NCBI GenBank assembly: GCA_947650285.1
Contig: CANTFL010001360.1
Span: 1-64,000, forward strand
DNA: 64,000 nt
Direction: 5' to 3'
From: Hyaloperonospora brassicae
Taxonomy: Eukaryota; Oomycota; Peronosporomycetes; Peronosporales; Peronosporaceae
Shown here piece by piece: positions 22,701-32,916 of this stretch (position 1 is the first letter of the stretch; each line of letters starts with the position of its first letter). Under the pieces are notes generated by a model. The model was given only the letters and a program-made list of their open reading frames with translations. It made no database searches and had not been told where the DNA came from. Position numbers and translations under genes: made by a program.

Positions 22701-24477
22701 TCTAACGCTAGGGTCTGGCCATGGAGGTAGCGGTATGCGCAGCCGCCGCATTTATCGCGCAGCGTCTCAGATGAGCTACACGTACACGAATAGTATGGGA
22801 TCGATAAAGTTTGATGAGCGAGCACCGACAGCGGCACCGTTCGACATGCCCGGCTACTATGCCAACGATTCGTATAGCTCACCGATTCACGAAGTTGATG
22901 ACGGCTCAGCAATGCCCGTCATGGTCGGTAACAGCCGTCGTCGTGGTGCACCGGGATCTGCTCATTCAATCGGATCCAACGGCGTGTTTTCGACTGGCCA
23001 GCGCAGCCCGTGGCTTAGCAACGCCTACGACTACACCAGCACCAACATGAGCATCTTGAGCAGTACTAGCAGTTCCAACAGCTTTGTTGATGACTGCGGC
23101 GTTTCTGATAGCATTGTGCTCGACACAGGTGGGTACTATTTTCACCAAGCACCCGGTAGCGAAAAGCATAAGCAAGGAAGTCGCAACAACGCTATTCTTA
23201 CCGAGACCGACGGGCTGGATGCTAGCGACAGTATTGTGGAGGATTTGCAGGAGCTGAACACGGCGACGGCCAGTGGTGAACAATTCGTATTCATCAGCCA
23301 CGGAGACCATCACCAGCGGTTTGTGCAAAAGTTGTGCGTCGAGATGTGCCGTGAGGGCGGCCTCAGGTGCTATGTGGACCGTAAGCACATAGTGGAGCTT
23401 TCAACGACGATTGCGGAAGACAAGGAAGAGGAATTGGAAAAGAAGAAGTCGATGCGTCTGATACTACCGCGAAACGAAGATATGTCCATGCGCATCCACG
23501 ACGCAAAGGAAGCCATTCTCAGATGCTCAGCGTTTGTGGTGCTTGTGTCTGAGAAGACGCTGGCCAGCGAACTCGTAAAAGACCAACTTGCGTTTGCCGA
23601 GGACAAGGGCAAGAACATCCTACCCGTAGTGGTGAACCACATGGACTTTGGTCTCGATATCAAGTACAGCCTCGCACGAAGCACGTTCTTCCACTTCTTC
23701 ACGAAGGGTGACATGATGGGCTTTCGTCAGTCGTTACGACACTTGCTAGATGCGCTACGTGAAGAAGTGTACGGCATTGGTGTCGAGGGTCCACTCCGCA
23801 GTGTCAAGTCTGGTACTCGCCCCTCCCGCTTCAAACACGGTGAGCACCAGTATCCGAGATTATATGGTGGTGGCCACGCATCCAGCTTTAGCGGTGGCGG
23901 TCATGGCAATGGTCGTGATGTGCAGCCTCGTGGAGGGTTCTCGACGTTGGGTGATAGCTTCACGTCAGCTTTTGGGTCTTACAATCCCCCGGTACTGAAC
24001 GAAGTCAGTCTTCGCATGCGCCCTCCGACTTCGGACAGTCTCTATTGCACAAGTTCACGGAGTGACATCCGCAACTATGGCTTGCCTTCCACACGACTCT
24101 CGCAGACTTTTGCTGAAACCAATGGCGCGACGCGTAGTAGGACATCGGATATGAGTCTAGCTCTGTCAATGGTTGGGAATTTCTCGACACTCGTCGGGCG
24201 TATCACGGATGACGTGGAGGAGGAAGACGAAGTGCTGTCGTATGGTGGAATGCAGGATGACGAGTTTGATTTGATTGACGAGGTGGAAGATGAGGAGAAT
24301 CGGGAAGCACCTCATGTGGTGGAAGCAGTTTCGTTGTTCTCAAGTACATTGCAGCAACAACGTGCAGGTGACGGCATCTCTGATACCCGTCAACGGGGAT
24401 CTGACTCCTCCATCAGTATGTTGGAAGTGACTGAACCACCTGTCGGCGTTGACATTACGGTGCTGGGCGACGAATGA
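19762..24477 (+). CDS. Membrane protein with ankyrin repeats and two TIR domains
   Basis: Single-exon protein of 1571 residues with an order I do not know as a named family. Residues 1-165 are polar and disordered. Four predicted membrane segments lie at about 169-190, 221-243, 271-298 and 311-335. About nine ankyrin repeats span 397-808 (for example TPLHWAAINGAVDAVEILLA). TIR domain 1 starts near residue 810 (VMISYTHSHKEFALKLRKSL) and contains SSEWCLKEL, with the expected NADase glutamate at 886. A low-complexity linker follows. TIR domain 2 starts near 1173 (FVFISHGDHHQRFVQKL); at the equivalent place it reads ELVKDQLAFA, with glutamine 1275 instead of glutamate. The tail is acidic and disordered. 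TIR domains of this fold cleave NAD or scaffold signalling. An intracellular sensor or NAD-cleaving signalling role is inference. Confidence 0.85.
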   Translation: MASNAHRSPEQTSAVDVSHTPYTKVTTPPKRVTRQETFNSDAETGSIGSIAAKTHCGDEGGQEERRRRRSSSVRDRRGTYGRDGRVGEATWEADNDTAVDISRTDDVGPRHEAPARKDTNPSSKEGVTECPMQMGSAPRNNSELSSLPRRYLNGQFQSNSYFSRRLLRLSQLIVVGDIVALGFFYFYKAGDGQGGLRGKLYVGSPLQVLVSSNETSCSTSLALAALVYHLFPAVFIIGLPASGLRVFEPFRREQRFDRGGRLQKVKRTICFQLCELVGAWIFVYEALILGYFVYYVASGHIFINCDPDVKAYVFCGGALIMFWLLFVLMRAFARFREHLKMQLGAFKESDQTGDVKAHMLRSKMKRKQRQQQKNSNDAEASPLTPTKSVVVKDVRKRLYRGAQLGDLRLIRRSIRIAKLHLGENFAKELYPDPVMVFGIFGLAKKNPMHVAAYQGNIAAMELLFKARFQVNSFDKVSRVRFTTGDLFLYLASYFIQKPVVSADETYSSVFKTTLVTPLHCAVSTGRLAAVRWLVAHGADVNLCSKSSYRSESRLPPIFLADHPEIVHVLLRAGANHLAIPDPGHMNTITVLQLAYLRGNYAAAQILEDWGGDVALTPLHAAAAMGDVATIRALLRKKVNPDVLGELGYVGLNKRTPLHWAAINGAVDAVEILLAAKADANFQDAHGRTALHWAARVNRVDIVRVLLAHGGDPTIVDDGDMTPIMCAACAGGTTADMFKALVTSGGDINHQLHSTGDTALHLAVKLDDQQTALALLSMGGDIMRTNHNGFRPIDCTTSTRLQFEIKRAAGTRDVMISYTHSHKEFALKLRKSLEDASITVWLDLMDPSGIGGGSVWREEIARGITNAAVVLCILTEDYASSEWCLKELALAKQVGIPIMAISTEHATISEELQVYLYTRQLVPFEVAIVHVKQVTEKEIRYEYDDGVYKNQLRMLLDGMRDEIEKRKEENIKRNMRRAETNLTLGSGHGGSGMRSRRIYRAASQMSYTYTNSMGSIKFDERAPTAAPFDMPGYYANDSYSSPIHEVDDGSAMPVMVGNSRRRGAPGSAHSIGSNGVFSTGQRSPWLSNAYDYTSTNMSILSSTSSSNSFVDDCGVSDSIVLDTGGYYFHQAPGSEKHKQGSRNNAILTETDGLDASDSIVEDLQELNTATASGEQFVFISHGDHHQRFVQKLCVEMCREGGLRCYVDRKHIVELSTTIAEDKEEELEKKKSMRLILPRNEDMSMRIHDAKEAILRCSAFVVLVSEKTLASELVKDQLAFAEDKGKNILPVVVNHMDFGLDIKYSLARSTFFHFFTKGDMMGFRQSLRHLLDALREEVYGIGVEGPLRSVKSGTRPSRFKHGEHQYPRLYGGGHASSFSGGGHGNGRDVQPRGGFSTLGDSFTSAFGSYNPPVLNEVSLRMRPPTSDSLYCTSSRSDIRNYGLPSTRLSQTFAETNGATRSRTSDMSLALSMVGNFSTLVGRITDDVEEEDEVLSYGGMQDDEFDLIDEVEDEENREAPHVVEAVSLFSSTLQQQRAGDGISDTRQRGSDSSISMLEVTEPPVGVDITVLGDE

Positions 24478-25155
24478 TCACAAGAGAAACGAAATGCCCT
24501 CGGATGTACATGAAGTCTGCAAGTGTGGTTAATACGCACTTCGTTCACATTGCAGTGCTGTCTTACGAATAGGGTGGTTCGTGCATTTGATGTTCTAGTC
24601 ACGGGAACGAAGCCATTACGTTTGAATACCTTGGTGAGATACGTCCTGGTATGAAGTATTCAGGCTACAATGGGTCGAGGTCGGCTGGAGTCACTGACGT
24701 GTTTTCCTCGATAATTGCCATCGACTGACCTGTCGCTATAAATTAATCGTGCCATGCGAGCTTGCATTGCTTGCACCTAAGAGCATCTGAATGTACAAGT
24801 ACGTTTCTTATCACGGCATTTCCAACCTCTGCTTTCGCCACCTTCAGTTCCTCAGCGCTACCCCACACTACAGCTGCTTCATCATTCGCTAGCGTCTCGT
24901 TTCCACAATGACGCAAATGTGTATTCACTGCAATCACTTTCCACGACCACATCGCTTCCAGGAATTCCCTCACGTCTCGTCAACCGCACTCTATTCGCTC
25001 CTCTGTTGCCTTCGTGTCGTCGACACAAACCATTACAACTCCTCCTCTGCAATTTTTCAAGCGACTTTGTTGTTGTACCGCTGCCGCTTCTAATCGCAGC
25101 TCTTGCACAAAGGTATCGACACTCCTTATCAGCGTTTCTCTCACGACCCACCGCA
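24478..25155. other. Spacer between the TIR gene and the MON1 duplicate
   Basis: No gene is supported. A minus-strand frame at 24743-24973 and the read-through tail of the MON1 copy (down to 24882) have no recognisable family. The stretch is not part of the duplication. Confidence 0.45.
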
Positions 25156-25217
25156 GAACGCCTTTTGTCCTTGCAAGACGATGCTGCCGTATCGTCTTGC
25201 AAAGACAAAAGACATTC
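25156..25217. repeat. Fold-back palindrome at the duplication junction
   Basis: Arms at 25156-25182 and 25191-25217 (27 bases each, 24 matching, all three differences of the A/G type) flank an 8-base loop at 25183-25190. The right arm belongs to the MON1 duplicate and its mirror image lies just outside it. It coincides with the point where similarity to copy A begins. Confidence 0.85.
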
Positions 25218-26552
25218 CGCCAGGACTTGACTCGCTCGAAGGCTGTGCGGGTCAGCTAGACTCGGGAACATCAAATGATGTACCGTGGCGTACGCATTCA
25301 AGAGCTGCAGACGCGTGTGGAAATCCGCATCGTCGAAGGGGAACCCCAACGCAGGCTCAGCACACTCCCCCGTGAGTTCGTTTTTGTAGATGAAGTGGAG
25401 CAGCAACGGCAGATCTCGATGGGGCCGCCACTCGGAATGGTTCCTCAGTGAAGCTCGGATATCGTCCATAGCCCCACTGTCCTCGAGACGCCGCGCAACA
25501 AACACCTTCTTCGCCTGAAAGTGTGGACATTGCTCGGGTGAGGGCTGACTGCTTAGTAGCAGCAAACACACGTCTGTCGTCAAGAACGCCACGTACGCAT
25601 ACAGGAACCCTCTAGGCATACAGACAGAGTGCAAGTAGATCAATCGAAGCCACAAAAAACGTCAAGCGTCAGCACGTCAACAAACGGATGAAACCCATGA
25701 ACAACTTCAACTATAACAGCAACAAGTGCTCATCGACTCGTCCGACGATCACGTACCGAGGACTGAAGTGGGGCAGGCAAACGGGTGTCCACGTTTCGGA
25801 CGCTGCCAGTGACGGCGCGTGGTAAACAAAGTCGATGAGCAGCAAAAGGTCTGCAAACCAAACGAGCCGACAGCACACAAACACGCACACTTGTCAGTAC
25901 AAATAGTCTCTCCACTTATCTCTCCGCTGACCAACGCCATGCACAGCCATCAGAAGCCATCTCTTACCATCCACGCGCATGCTAAACTGCTTCTTCTTTG
26001 GCTGCGCGATCGCCACCACCTTTTCCTTGGCTAGCAACACCGCACAGATCATCGCAGACGTCAAGTGCTCCGTCTCTGCTTCACCTGCTGCCGCCAACAT
26101 CCTCGTGACTTGCCGTCGTCCCGCGAGTTGCAGCCGAACGAACGGCACGCCAAAGTCCTTGAATCGCAGCGTCGGATGCACTGCCCAAAGTCCCGTCAAC
26201 GACCGCGTGACTCGCTCCGTTCCATGGAGACGTTGGCACAAGTCGTAGTTTGGCTGTCTCTGCAGCACATGGAGCCCCTGATCGCTCAGTAGGAACCGAA
26301 GCTGACTCTGCAGCAAGTGCAGCAGATGCTCGAGACATGTCACTGAGAAGCTCGACGTGTTGTCAGTCTGGTCGCTGTAAACATCCCGTTCAATGGCCGC
26401 AAATGTGAGCGTTTGGGTGCTGTAGAACACACAGCGACAGCCGTGACTTCGGAGCTCCTGCAGCTCTTCCTGTTGCGTACAGGCCACAAACGACAAGAGG
26501 CCTTGAAGTGAACTTGCGAACGAAGTGGCGGACGGCATCTCGTCGTCTTCGG
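25183..26552 (-). pseudogene. Truncated inverted copy of MON1
   Basis: Minus-strand copy of the central 1370 bases of MON1, still containing both introns, so it arose from DNA and not from a spliced transcript. It lacks about the first 32 codons and the last 66. The promoter-side end runs into unrelated sequence after the codons for MPSATSF, and the other end runs into an unrelated tail after LSLQDDTAAS. Sparse differences from the gene (for example R to C in the YDLRQRL segment, E to A/C changes near the break) suggest recent origin or gene conversion. It cannot encode the third longin domain. Expression of a fragment is possible but unsupported. Confidence 0.88.
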
Positions 26553-27829
26553 GCTGAGCTTAATCAGGCGTGCTAGGTTTCCATGTACATCTTGCTATAG
26601 AACTCTGTTTATGGTTTGGAAGAGCTCAATGGCGAGTGATGCAAGGACATAGACTACCGATGCAAGTCCTTGATACCTCGACGGCAATTCGTTCTTCCAT
26701 GTAAGGTCACTACGATGTAAGTTGGCTTGAGGTCGTACATCCTAAATGTCCCTTTCGTGTTGCACGCACAACGAAAGCGAGCAGAAGATAGCAAGTGATC
26801 GATGATGTAGGACGGTCACTGTGGCCAGTCGTTCAGCGCTCGACTGCAGTCTCACCTCGTTCTTGCCTGTCGCGCTTGAGCTTATCTCGACAAATGAAGC
26901 TCCACGTTCGCTCCTTGCCTTTCACATTGGCCTGCACATTGTTTGTCTGCCGTCCTAGAAGTTTGTCGAAAGTGTGTGTAGGAGCTGTTCCTGAACTGCA
27001 ATGTCAGACCCACGTGATCGATAAGCAGTCGCCCTTCGCAATATTGCGATGGTCTGACTCGTATTCGTTCTTTATCACAATCGCACAATGATACGAATCA
27101 GGAGATCTTTACAGCATCGTGACTGTCGCTGGGGCTGCGTAGACTGCACAGTCATCCCCGAAGGTGTACAAATTAAATTGGTCGAGTGAACCTGGCATGG
27201 ATGCTCGATTAGCGGGCACGCACGGGACAGAAGAACTTTTATATAAATCGACAGCACGATCTCGTAAAGATTTGGTCCACTTGCTTGAAGCCTCAACCAG
27301 ACATTCATTAGTAGGTAACCCGAATCCAATTTCAACACACGGCATCTTCAGAGATGGAGATGTCAGCTTTTTTTATGGCTGTATCGTCTGAACCATTTTG
27401 AATTGCGGATGACGTTATATGTGGTATCCGAATTCTATGCTTAGGTTTCATCAACATACTCCACTTTAACAAAAAGCAAACTACTGGTGCATTATTCATT
27501 TGCATTTTGGGTGCGCCTCTTCTGAAGCATGTTGTCATTTCTGTTTGAAGAATCTAGAACTCGATGAACTTGATCCTGCGAGCACCCAGCGACGTCCTCT
27601 TTACGATATTTATCACCTACGCATAATTAATCATGGCAAGATCTGACATACCTTCTGTCACCCCGATGAATAATATGATATGATATAACTTATCTTCACC
27701 GGCAGCCACACACAGCGGCTGTGTGCCAGAAGGAATTTTGTTAAATAATTGGTTTATGCCTTAACGTTGCTGGATCATTAGCGTGCTACGAACCTAACTA
27801 CCTTCCCAGCGTTGTGCGGAATGCCTCAC
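26553..27829. other. Spacer between MON1 duplicate and MULE relic
   Basis: AT content rises here. Minus-strand frames at 27075-27345 (FGLPTNECLVEASSKWTKSL) look like transposon-derived fragments but I cannot assign them. There is a small perfect inverted repeat (cacacag/ctgtgtg) near 27706-27724. Confidence 0.35.
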
Positions 27830-29254
27830 TACATTCCTGTAATGGTTGAATGATCTCAACGCTGCGGAACTTCCAATCGAGGTGCGTATAGATCAGCTTC
27901 AGCGCGTGCTGTGATATGGGGCCTTTAAATTTGCATATACCGGAATCTTTCGCAAATAATGCGGCATTCTCGCTTGTTGCGTCTCAACAGCGACGTGGAA
28001 TTCGTTGACTTGATGTGTTTAAATCTGGGCGATGCGCTCTTTAACGCTGTTCATATCGCCGTTGCTGACCTGAAAGTATCGCTTCAGTAATGCATGAACA
28101 TCCTCTACTGTCGATGCATGAGCAACCACTACCGTCGATGCTTAAGTATTACCGAGATGTTGGCAATCGCTAGGCCATGCTGCTTCTAACTTCTGTTTGT
28201 GCACAAGCTATGTCTTACTGAGATATGTGCATACTGCCGGAAACTCTAAAATTCGGTTGAATTTGATCCTTGCGTACTCGAAACCCGTTAGGTGTCCGGG
28301 CACGACAAATGCCGGTCCACATCTGCACGAGTGCACCGTGGCGGTCGTTTTCTTTGAAATATGCCTTTGTTTTTGCGAAAACATTCTTTCGAAAGTGCCA
28401 TAAGCACAAATGGTTGTCGTAGACAGGAGCTACACGTGCCAATACTGCTGCTAATGACGCGTCTGCATCGGACACTACCACAGCAGGAAGTGCGCCAGTG
28501 ATGTACAGCTGGCCAACCTCCTTCAAAGCCCACACGTAATTAAATTTATCTTTCCGCGAAGAAAGGCGCATCCAATCGAAAAACTAGTGTTTAAGTTTGT
28601 GCGACCAACGGAGCGCATCAACGGCATTTGGAACCGGTTAGACTTGTATGTGAAGTCTAACATGAGCACTGAACTGAACTGGTTGGTGAGCGTCGCAGAT
28701 TCCACATGCGCAAAAATGTGTCATTTCGTCCTGCCTTCATTGCTGCATTCAAGCTCGCGATAGAGCTTATTGGATTCAAGATCGTCCATCAGCGCTATTA
28801 TAGGCGTTCTGCCGTTTAATATAACGGGACGACGTTTTTCTTTGGCGTTGTATACTGATTTTGCGATCGTTAAAAATGATGGGTCCTCTTGGCGCAGCGA
28901 TGTCAGTATTTGGCGCGCAGGCACACCAGCTGGTATCATCTTCTCGACCGACTCAGTTGCATCTTTTTTCAGGCGGCGACAACTCGGATGTTCAGCAAGG
29001 CTGATACAGCGGGAGTGGATATGCTCGTCGCACTTTACTATATGATGCCATCCATCGTTTCGCTGGATTCCAACTGATTTCCACCTGCAGTCGCTCAGAC
29101 GCGTCCCGCTATCACGTTGATTTTTGTCGATCACAAGGACTGACTTTCGCTTTCGAAATAAGCCACCAAGTTCACAACCTAGTAAAAACACGCGGATAGT
29201 TGCGCCTGTTGTCCGATCGTTTGATTGTGAATGTGAAACCTGCCTCCATTCCAA
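27830..29254 (-). pseudogene. Broken MULE (Mutator-like) transposase with FAR1-type N-terminus
   Basis: Decayed cut-and-paste transposase read in several minus-strand frames. At 28721-29254 is a FAR1/WRKY-GCM1-type DNA-binding region (GWHHIVKCDEHIHSR, GVPARQILTSLRQEDP, GRTPIIALMDDLES). At 28523-28705 the catalytic domain begins with LMLDFTYKSNRFQMPLM, including the first aspartate. At 28215-28571 it continues with VVVSDADASLAAVL and HLCLWHFRKNVFAK, including the second aspartate. About 28021-28095 and 27912-27955 hold the tail (LLKRYFQVSNGDMNSVKERI). At least two frameshifts and internal stops separate the parts, so it cannot make an active protein. Terminal inverted repeats were not identified. 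Confidence 0.85.
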
Positions 29255-29316
29255 ACTTCGTGGGGTCTATAAGCGCGTCTCGATTCGAAAGACGGTTTGG
29301 GTGCTAAGTTTCGCCA

Positions 29317-29500
29317 TGATGTGGTGGTGTGGTAAGATGGTGTGGTGCTGTGATGCTGTTATAATCAAACAAAAGTTTTGTGTGGAGGAACTTTTAACGT
29401 GTGGAGTGGCGGAACTTGTCAAAAGTGTGGCGAACTTGTTAAAAGTGTGATGTGGTGGAGCTTTTTAAAGTACGGTGAAAATAGCGAAAAGTGTGGTGGA
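29317..29500. repeat. Irregular GTGTGG / aacttgttaaaagtgtgg repeats
   Basis: Imperfect repeats of gtgtggtg and of gaacttgt(t/c)aaaagtgtg follow each other for about 180 bases just beyond the N-terminal end of the MULE relic. This is a typical place for subterminal repeats of the element; that link is inferred. Confidence 0.5.
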
Positions 29501-31425
29501 AATATTAGCTCGCTATCTATATCCGCATCCTGTCGATTTTGGTGAAAGATAGGAAACCGAGTTAGCAAATGTCTTTTCATATTGAAGTTCTCTGATTAAG
29601 ATACGAACATCGCCAGATCAAACGTCTCTTATTACAGGTGAAGCACAAAATCGTGACGCCACCATGTACAGTCTCATCGAAAACAGCATCCCATTCATGT
29701 ATTTCATGGGTATACACGTGCTATATCTCCCGCGGAAGTAGGTGTGCTGAGCATGCACACCACCTTCATACAGTATCCAAGTTCAGGAGATCAGATCAAG
29801 CACTAGATATGGATAGTGGCGGCTCGAAGTTTTCTGGGGGCTCTCCTCGAAGTCTTCCGCGATTCGAATACAGATCAGCTATTACAGCTTGATCCCTAAA
29901 TCTTTAGGATTAGCACGTGCAGGTAAATTGGACATGCTTAGCCTTCGCGTTCATCTTCGTTGCATCGTCTTCGATACAGCAAAATCTGGTGTGCGTCGTC
30001 GAGCTCGACAAATTTTGACTAAGAAGACTTATCTGACCGCGTGAACTTGTAGATGTCAGTATTCAAGCCATCGGGTCATTGCACAGGCTTCGGCTCGCTA
30101 ACAGTAGCGTTGGTTTGCTGTTTTCTCGAGAGTTTAAGCTATTAAGCGCCCACTTTCCGCAACTTGTCTGACTGCTGCAAATGTTGCTGGTGAAGCGAGG
30201 ATATGAGATGTTCAGCCGCGTCAAGTTTACAATTTTCGAACTTGGCGATTGCGACATGTTGCTCGTCTCCCTTCAACGCAAACAGAATGGCACTGATGTA
30301 TGGTCCTCCGGCAGTCGATGAGATCTAGATTTGATCGCATTCTTTTCGAGGTCAATCAAATGCAGAATCCCTGTACATTAGCCTGAAAGCAATCATCACC
30401 CACCACTGCTTGGTAAACAAGTCCGTATCCATAAAAAGGACCACGAGGGTATGAGGTGTGACGGGCACCCATGAACTCATGATGGATAAGTCTTTGATCG
30501 AAGCGGACCACCAAATGTTACTAGGTGTAAAGGCACACTTGTCGCTTTTACAGATGGCAGTATAATATATCTACCCTGATGACCGTGCGCCAAAGTATTA
30601 CGTACGCCATCGAGTGTAGAGGAAGCGCTATCCACCAAGCAGAAACGCTCAATTGGATGTAAAAGAGAATGCCGATAATGCAGTCAAGTCGAGATAAAAC
30701 ATCATTCAAAATCGTAGATAAACTTTATCAAACTGCAAGCACGTACGTCGTCACCTTGCTCGATACTATTTACGCGTGTCCAGCACTGACAGGTGGTGCC
30801 ATCCGCTGCCATGATGGCATATATCAGCCAACGAGCAGTGTATCACGAGCTACGAAAAACATAATCGCCATGGGTTTTGAATGTTATCCGCAAACATACT
30901 ACTCCTAGATACTATATGGAGGACAATATTCGTGCTGACATTCTTCACTAATTTTAGCATTGTGTAACAGAGTTACCACGTTACCGACACCCAATCAGCC
31001 TCCTTTCCTACCAACTGTGTATGACACAAGGCGACCACTTGTTATCGGCGCAAGTTATCCCGATCTGAACCGATGCGACGCTATTTTACTTGGTGCCCTT
31101 TGTAGTACGAACCGCACGGTGTCCAGGAGACTTGGAGCTTATTAGTCATGTTTTGCTCGGATCGCCCCACCTTGTACCCGTCCGTACTCCTGAGCTCACG
31201 CACAATAGACGTTGAGTTTGCGGACGACTACTCAACGGTTCGTGTGATTTCACTAGCCCTGTTGACATGCATCGAAGAGTGAGCCAGGTGTCTGCACAAC
31301 GCTTTCCTTGCATCTTTTTCTGAAGAAGGCATTCGTTGTATTGATCAACTGTACTACCCAGAGCTTATATGTCAGTCGAATCGTTCCTTTCTACCAGTTT
31401 ACTATCAAAAATATTGAGACCGCTA
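29501..31425. other. Gene-poor stretch between MULE relic and RWP-RK gene
   Basis: Only short frames on both strands, none recognisable. Likely decayed transposon sequence plus the 3' flank of the RWP-RK gene. Confidence 0.4.
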
Positions 31426-32916
31426 CTACTCGGCATCGTCGTGAACAGGTGGAAAGTATCGCCACTCTGGTTCTTGTTGGTCAGAATTTCTTTCGTAGTG
31501 CTGCGAAGCACTGGCTGTAAATGTACCGAGACTTGGGGTTGAGGCTGCACGGCTTGGGCTGGAGTAGCTTTGGTGCTGCAGGATAGATGCGATTGACGGC
31601 AGTACTCGCTGATGCGTTTCACACACAGGTACTTGTAGCTTTAGTCCATGCGGATGCAAGCAAGTGCGATCCCTGTTATCCATTGTGCGTGGAGATAGGC
31701 GAGGCATAGGGTCATGAACGACCCGAGCACTGCTGTCGCGATGCGCTTCGAGGCTTCTGCTATCGTGATGTGCTTCGAGGCTCGTTCTAGTTGACCAAAG
31801 GGGGATCGCCTGTACACCTTCCGTCTTGCTGTTGACTCCTACCGCATCCTCTCGTTGCTGATCTGCTATAGTCTCAACTTCGAGCGTTTGCAAGAACTCT
31901 TGTGTTGGCTCGTTCCCCGTGCAAAGGTACGCCCTAAGCTCGCACTTGAGCTTCTGCAGCTGGTTAGCGTACGTACGTCTCTGCTCGCCATCAAAGTGCT
32001 CCACTTGCTTGGCCATGGACGCAATGCTCTTGCGCAGCCCACCGATCTTTCGATGCGGCCAATTGCGGATACCGTTCCGTCGACAGATTTTTTTCAGCAG
32101 TGTCGTGCATACGCCAAAGCTATCAGCCGCTTGTTGCAAAGGCCGCTCGAAATGCGGTTGCAACATGGCAAAGGTGATGTCTCGTGTAGCGTTTGCGATC
32201 GGGCGGTTCACTGCTGATGAATGACGAGATCTCGCAGCTTTTGAATGCCGAGAAACGTTCGATCCTGATACTTGTTCTTGGACGTCAGCTCTTGATGGCG
32301 ACCACCCAGTCGTTGTTGTAGTATGTCGAGTCGACATTCGGACGGACCATGTAGTATCAGTCCGCACGCGATTCACATTTGTCTGTGATGGCGATAGCTC
32401 TTGATGTACGTATGCTTCTCGGAAAGTATTGGATCGTAGCGCAGGTGAAGGAACTGCCCACTCGGGGCCATCGGCTGGATGCATGCCGAAGACGACATCT
32501 TGTTGGGCTTGCGAAGTACCAGTTTTCATCCTTTTGAACTGACGTTTGCGATCGATCACCTCGCCAGAACTTCGGAGCTTGCGCGCGCTTTGTTGAGTGT
32601 TAAGGCCAAAGTGGGGACTCATTCCAGTAGGACTTGCTTCGACAGGTGATTGATGCGCGATAGTAGCATGGATATTATCGACCGTAACCATCGAAAGCGG
32701 TGCAAGTGAGACGGGATGTCCCTCACATGGCGATATTACAGCGCTTTCGGGCTTATCTTGATTCGAGGACTCAATGTCGCTGCCAGACACAGTGCTGTTG
32801 CCTTCGGTGTTGTGCAAAGCGATACTCGAGACCGGGTGGCAAAGTCGTCGACGCAAACTTCGACGATTGTCTTCTGTTGAGTCACGGGTTGACTTCATGT
32901 TGTAGGAACACCTCAC
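31426..32916 (-). CDS. RWP-RK domain transcription factor
   Basis: Predicted nuclear regulator of 496 residues in one exon. The RWP-RK domain lies at about residues 250-300: a helix with ITFAMLQPHFERPLQQAADSF, then FGVCTTLLKKICRRNGI and the diagnostic RNWPHRKI, followed by a leucine-rich segment (KQVEHFDGEQRRTYANQLQKL) that may dimerise. The remainder is serine, threonine and glutamine-rich and probably disordered. RWP-RK proteins control nitrogen responses and gamete genes in plants and algae, and oomycetes have an expanded family with sporulation and infection-stage expression; targets here are unknown. The domain departs from the plant RWPYRK motif by Asn-Trp-Pro-His, as in many oomycete members. 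Confidence 0.9.
   Translation of the reverse strand: MRCSYNMKSTRDSTEDNRRSLRRRLCHPVSSIALHNTEGNSTVSGSDIESSNQDKPESAVISPCEGHPVSLAPLSMVTVDNIHATIAHQSPVEASPTGMSPHFGLNTQQSARKLRSSGEVIDRKRQFKRMKTGTSQAQQDVVFGMHPADGPEWAVPSPALRSNTFREAYVHQELSPSQTNVNRVRTDTTWSVRMSTRHTTTTTGWSPSRADVQEQVSGSNVSRHSKAARSRHSSAVNRPIANATRDITFAMLQPHFERPLQQAADSFGVCTTLLKKICRRNGIRNWPHRKIGGLRKSIASMAKQVEHFDGEQRRTYANQLQKLKCELRAYLCTGNEPTQEFLQTLEVETIADQQREDAVGVNSKTEGVQAIPLWSTRTSLEAHHDSRSLEAHRDSSARVVHDPMPRLSPRTMDNRDRTCLHPHGLKLQVPVCETHQRVLPSIASILQHQSYSSPSRAASTPSLGTFTASASQHYERNSDQQEPEWRYFPPVHDDAE

Noticed and set aside
25156..25217. The long hairpin as a transcription terminator
   Set aside because: This is eukaryotic DNA, and the palindrome is explained by the duplication junction.
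24882..25655. 257-codon minus-strand frame as an intact gene
   Set aside because: It is the truncated MON1 duplicate running into unrelated sequence; part of the frame is retained intron sequence.
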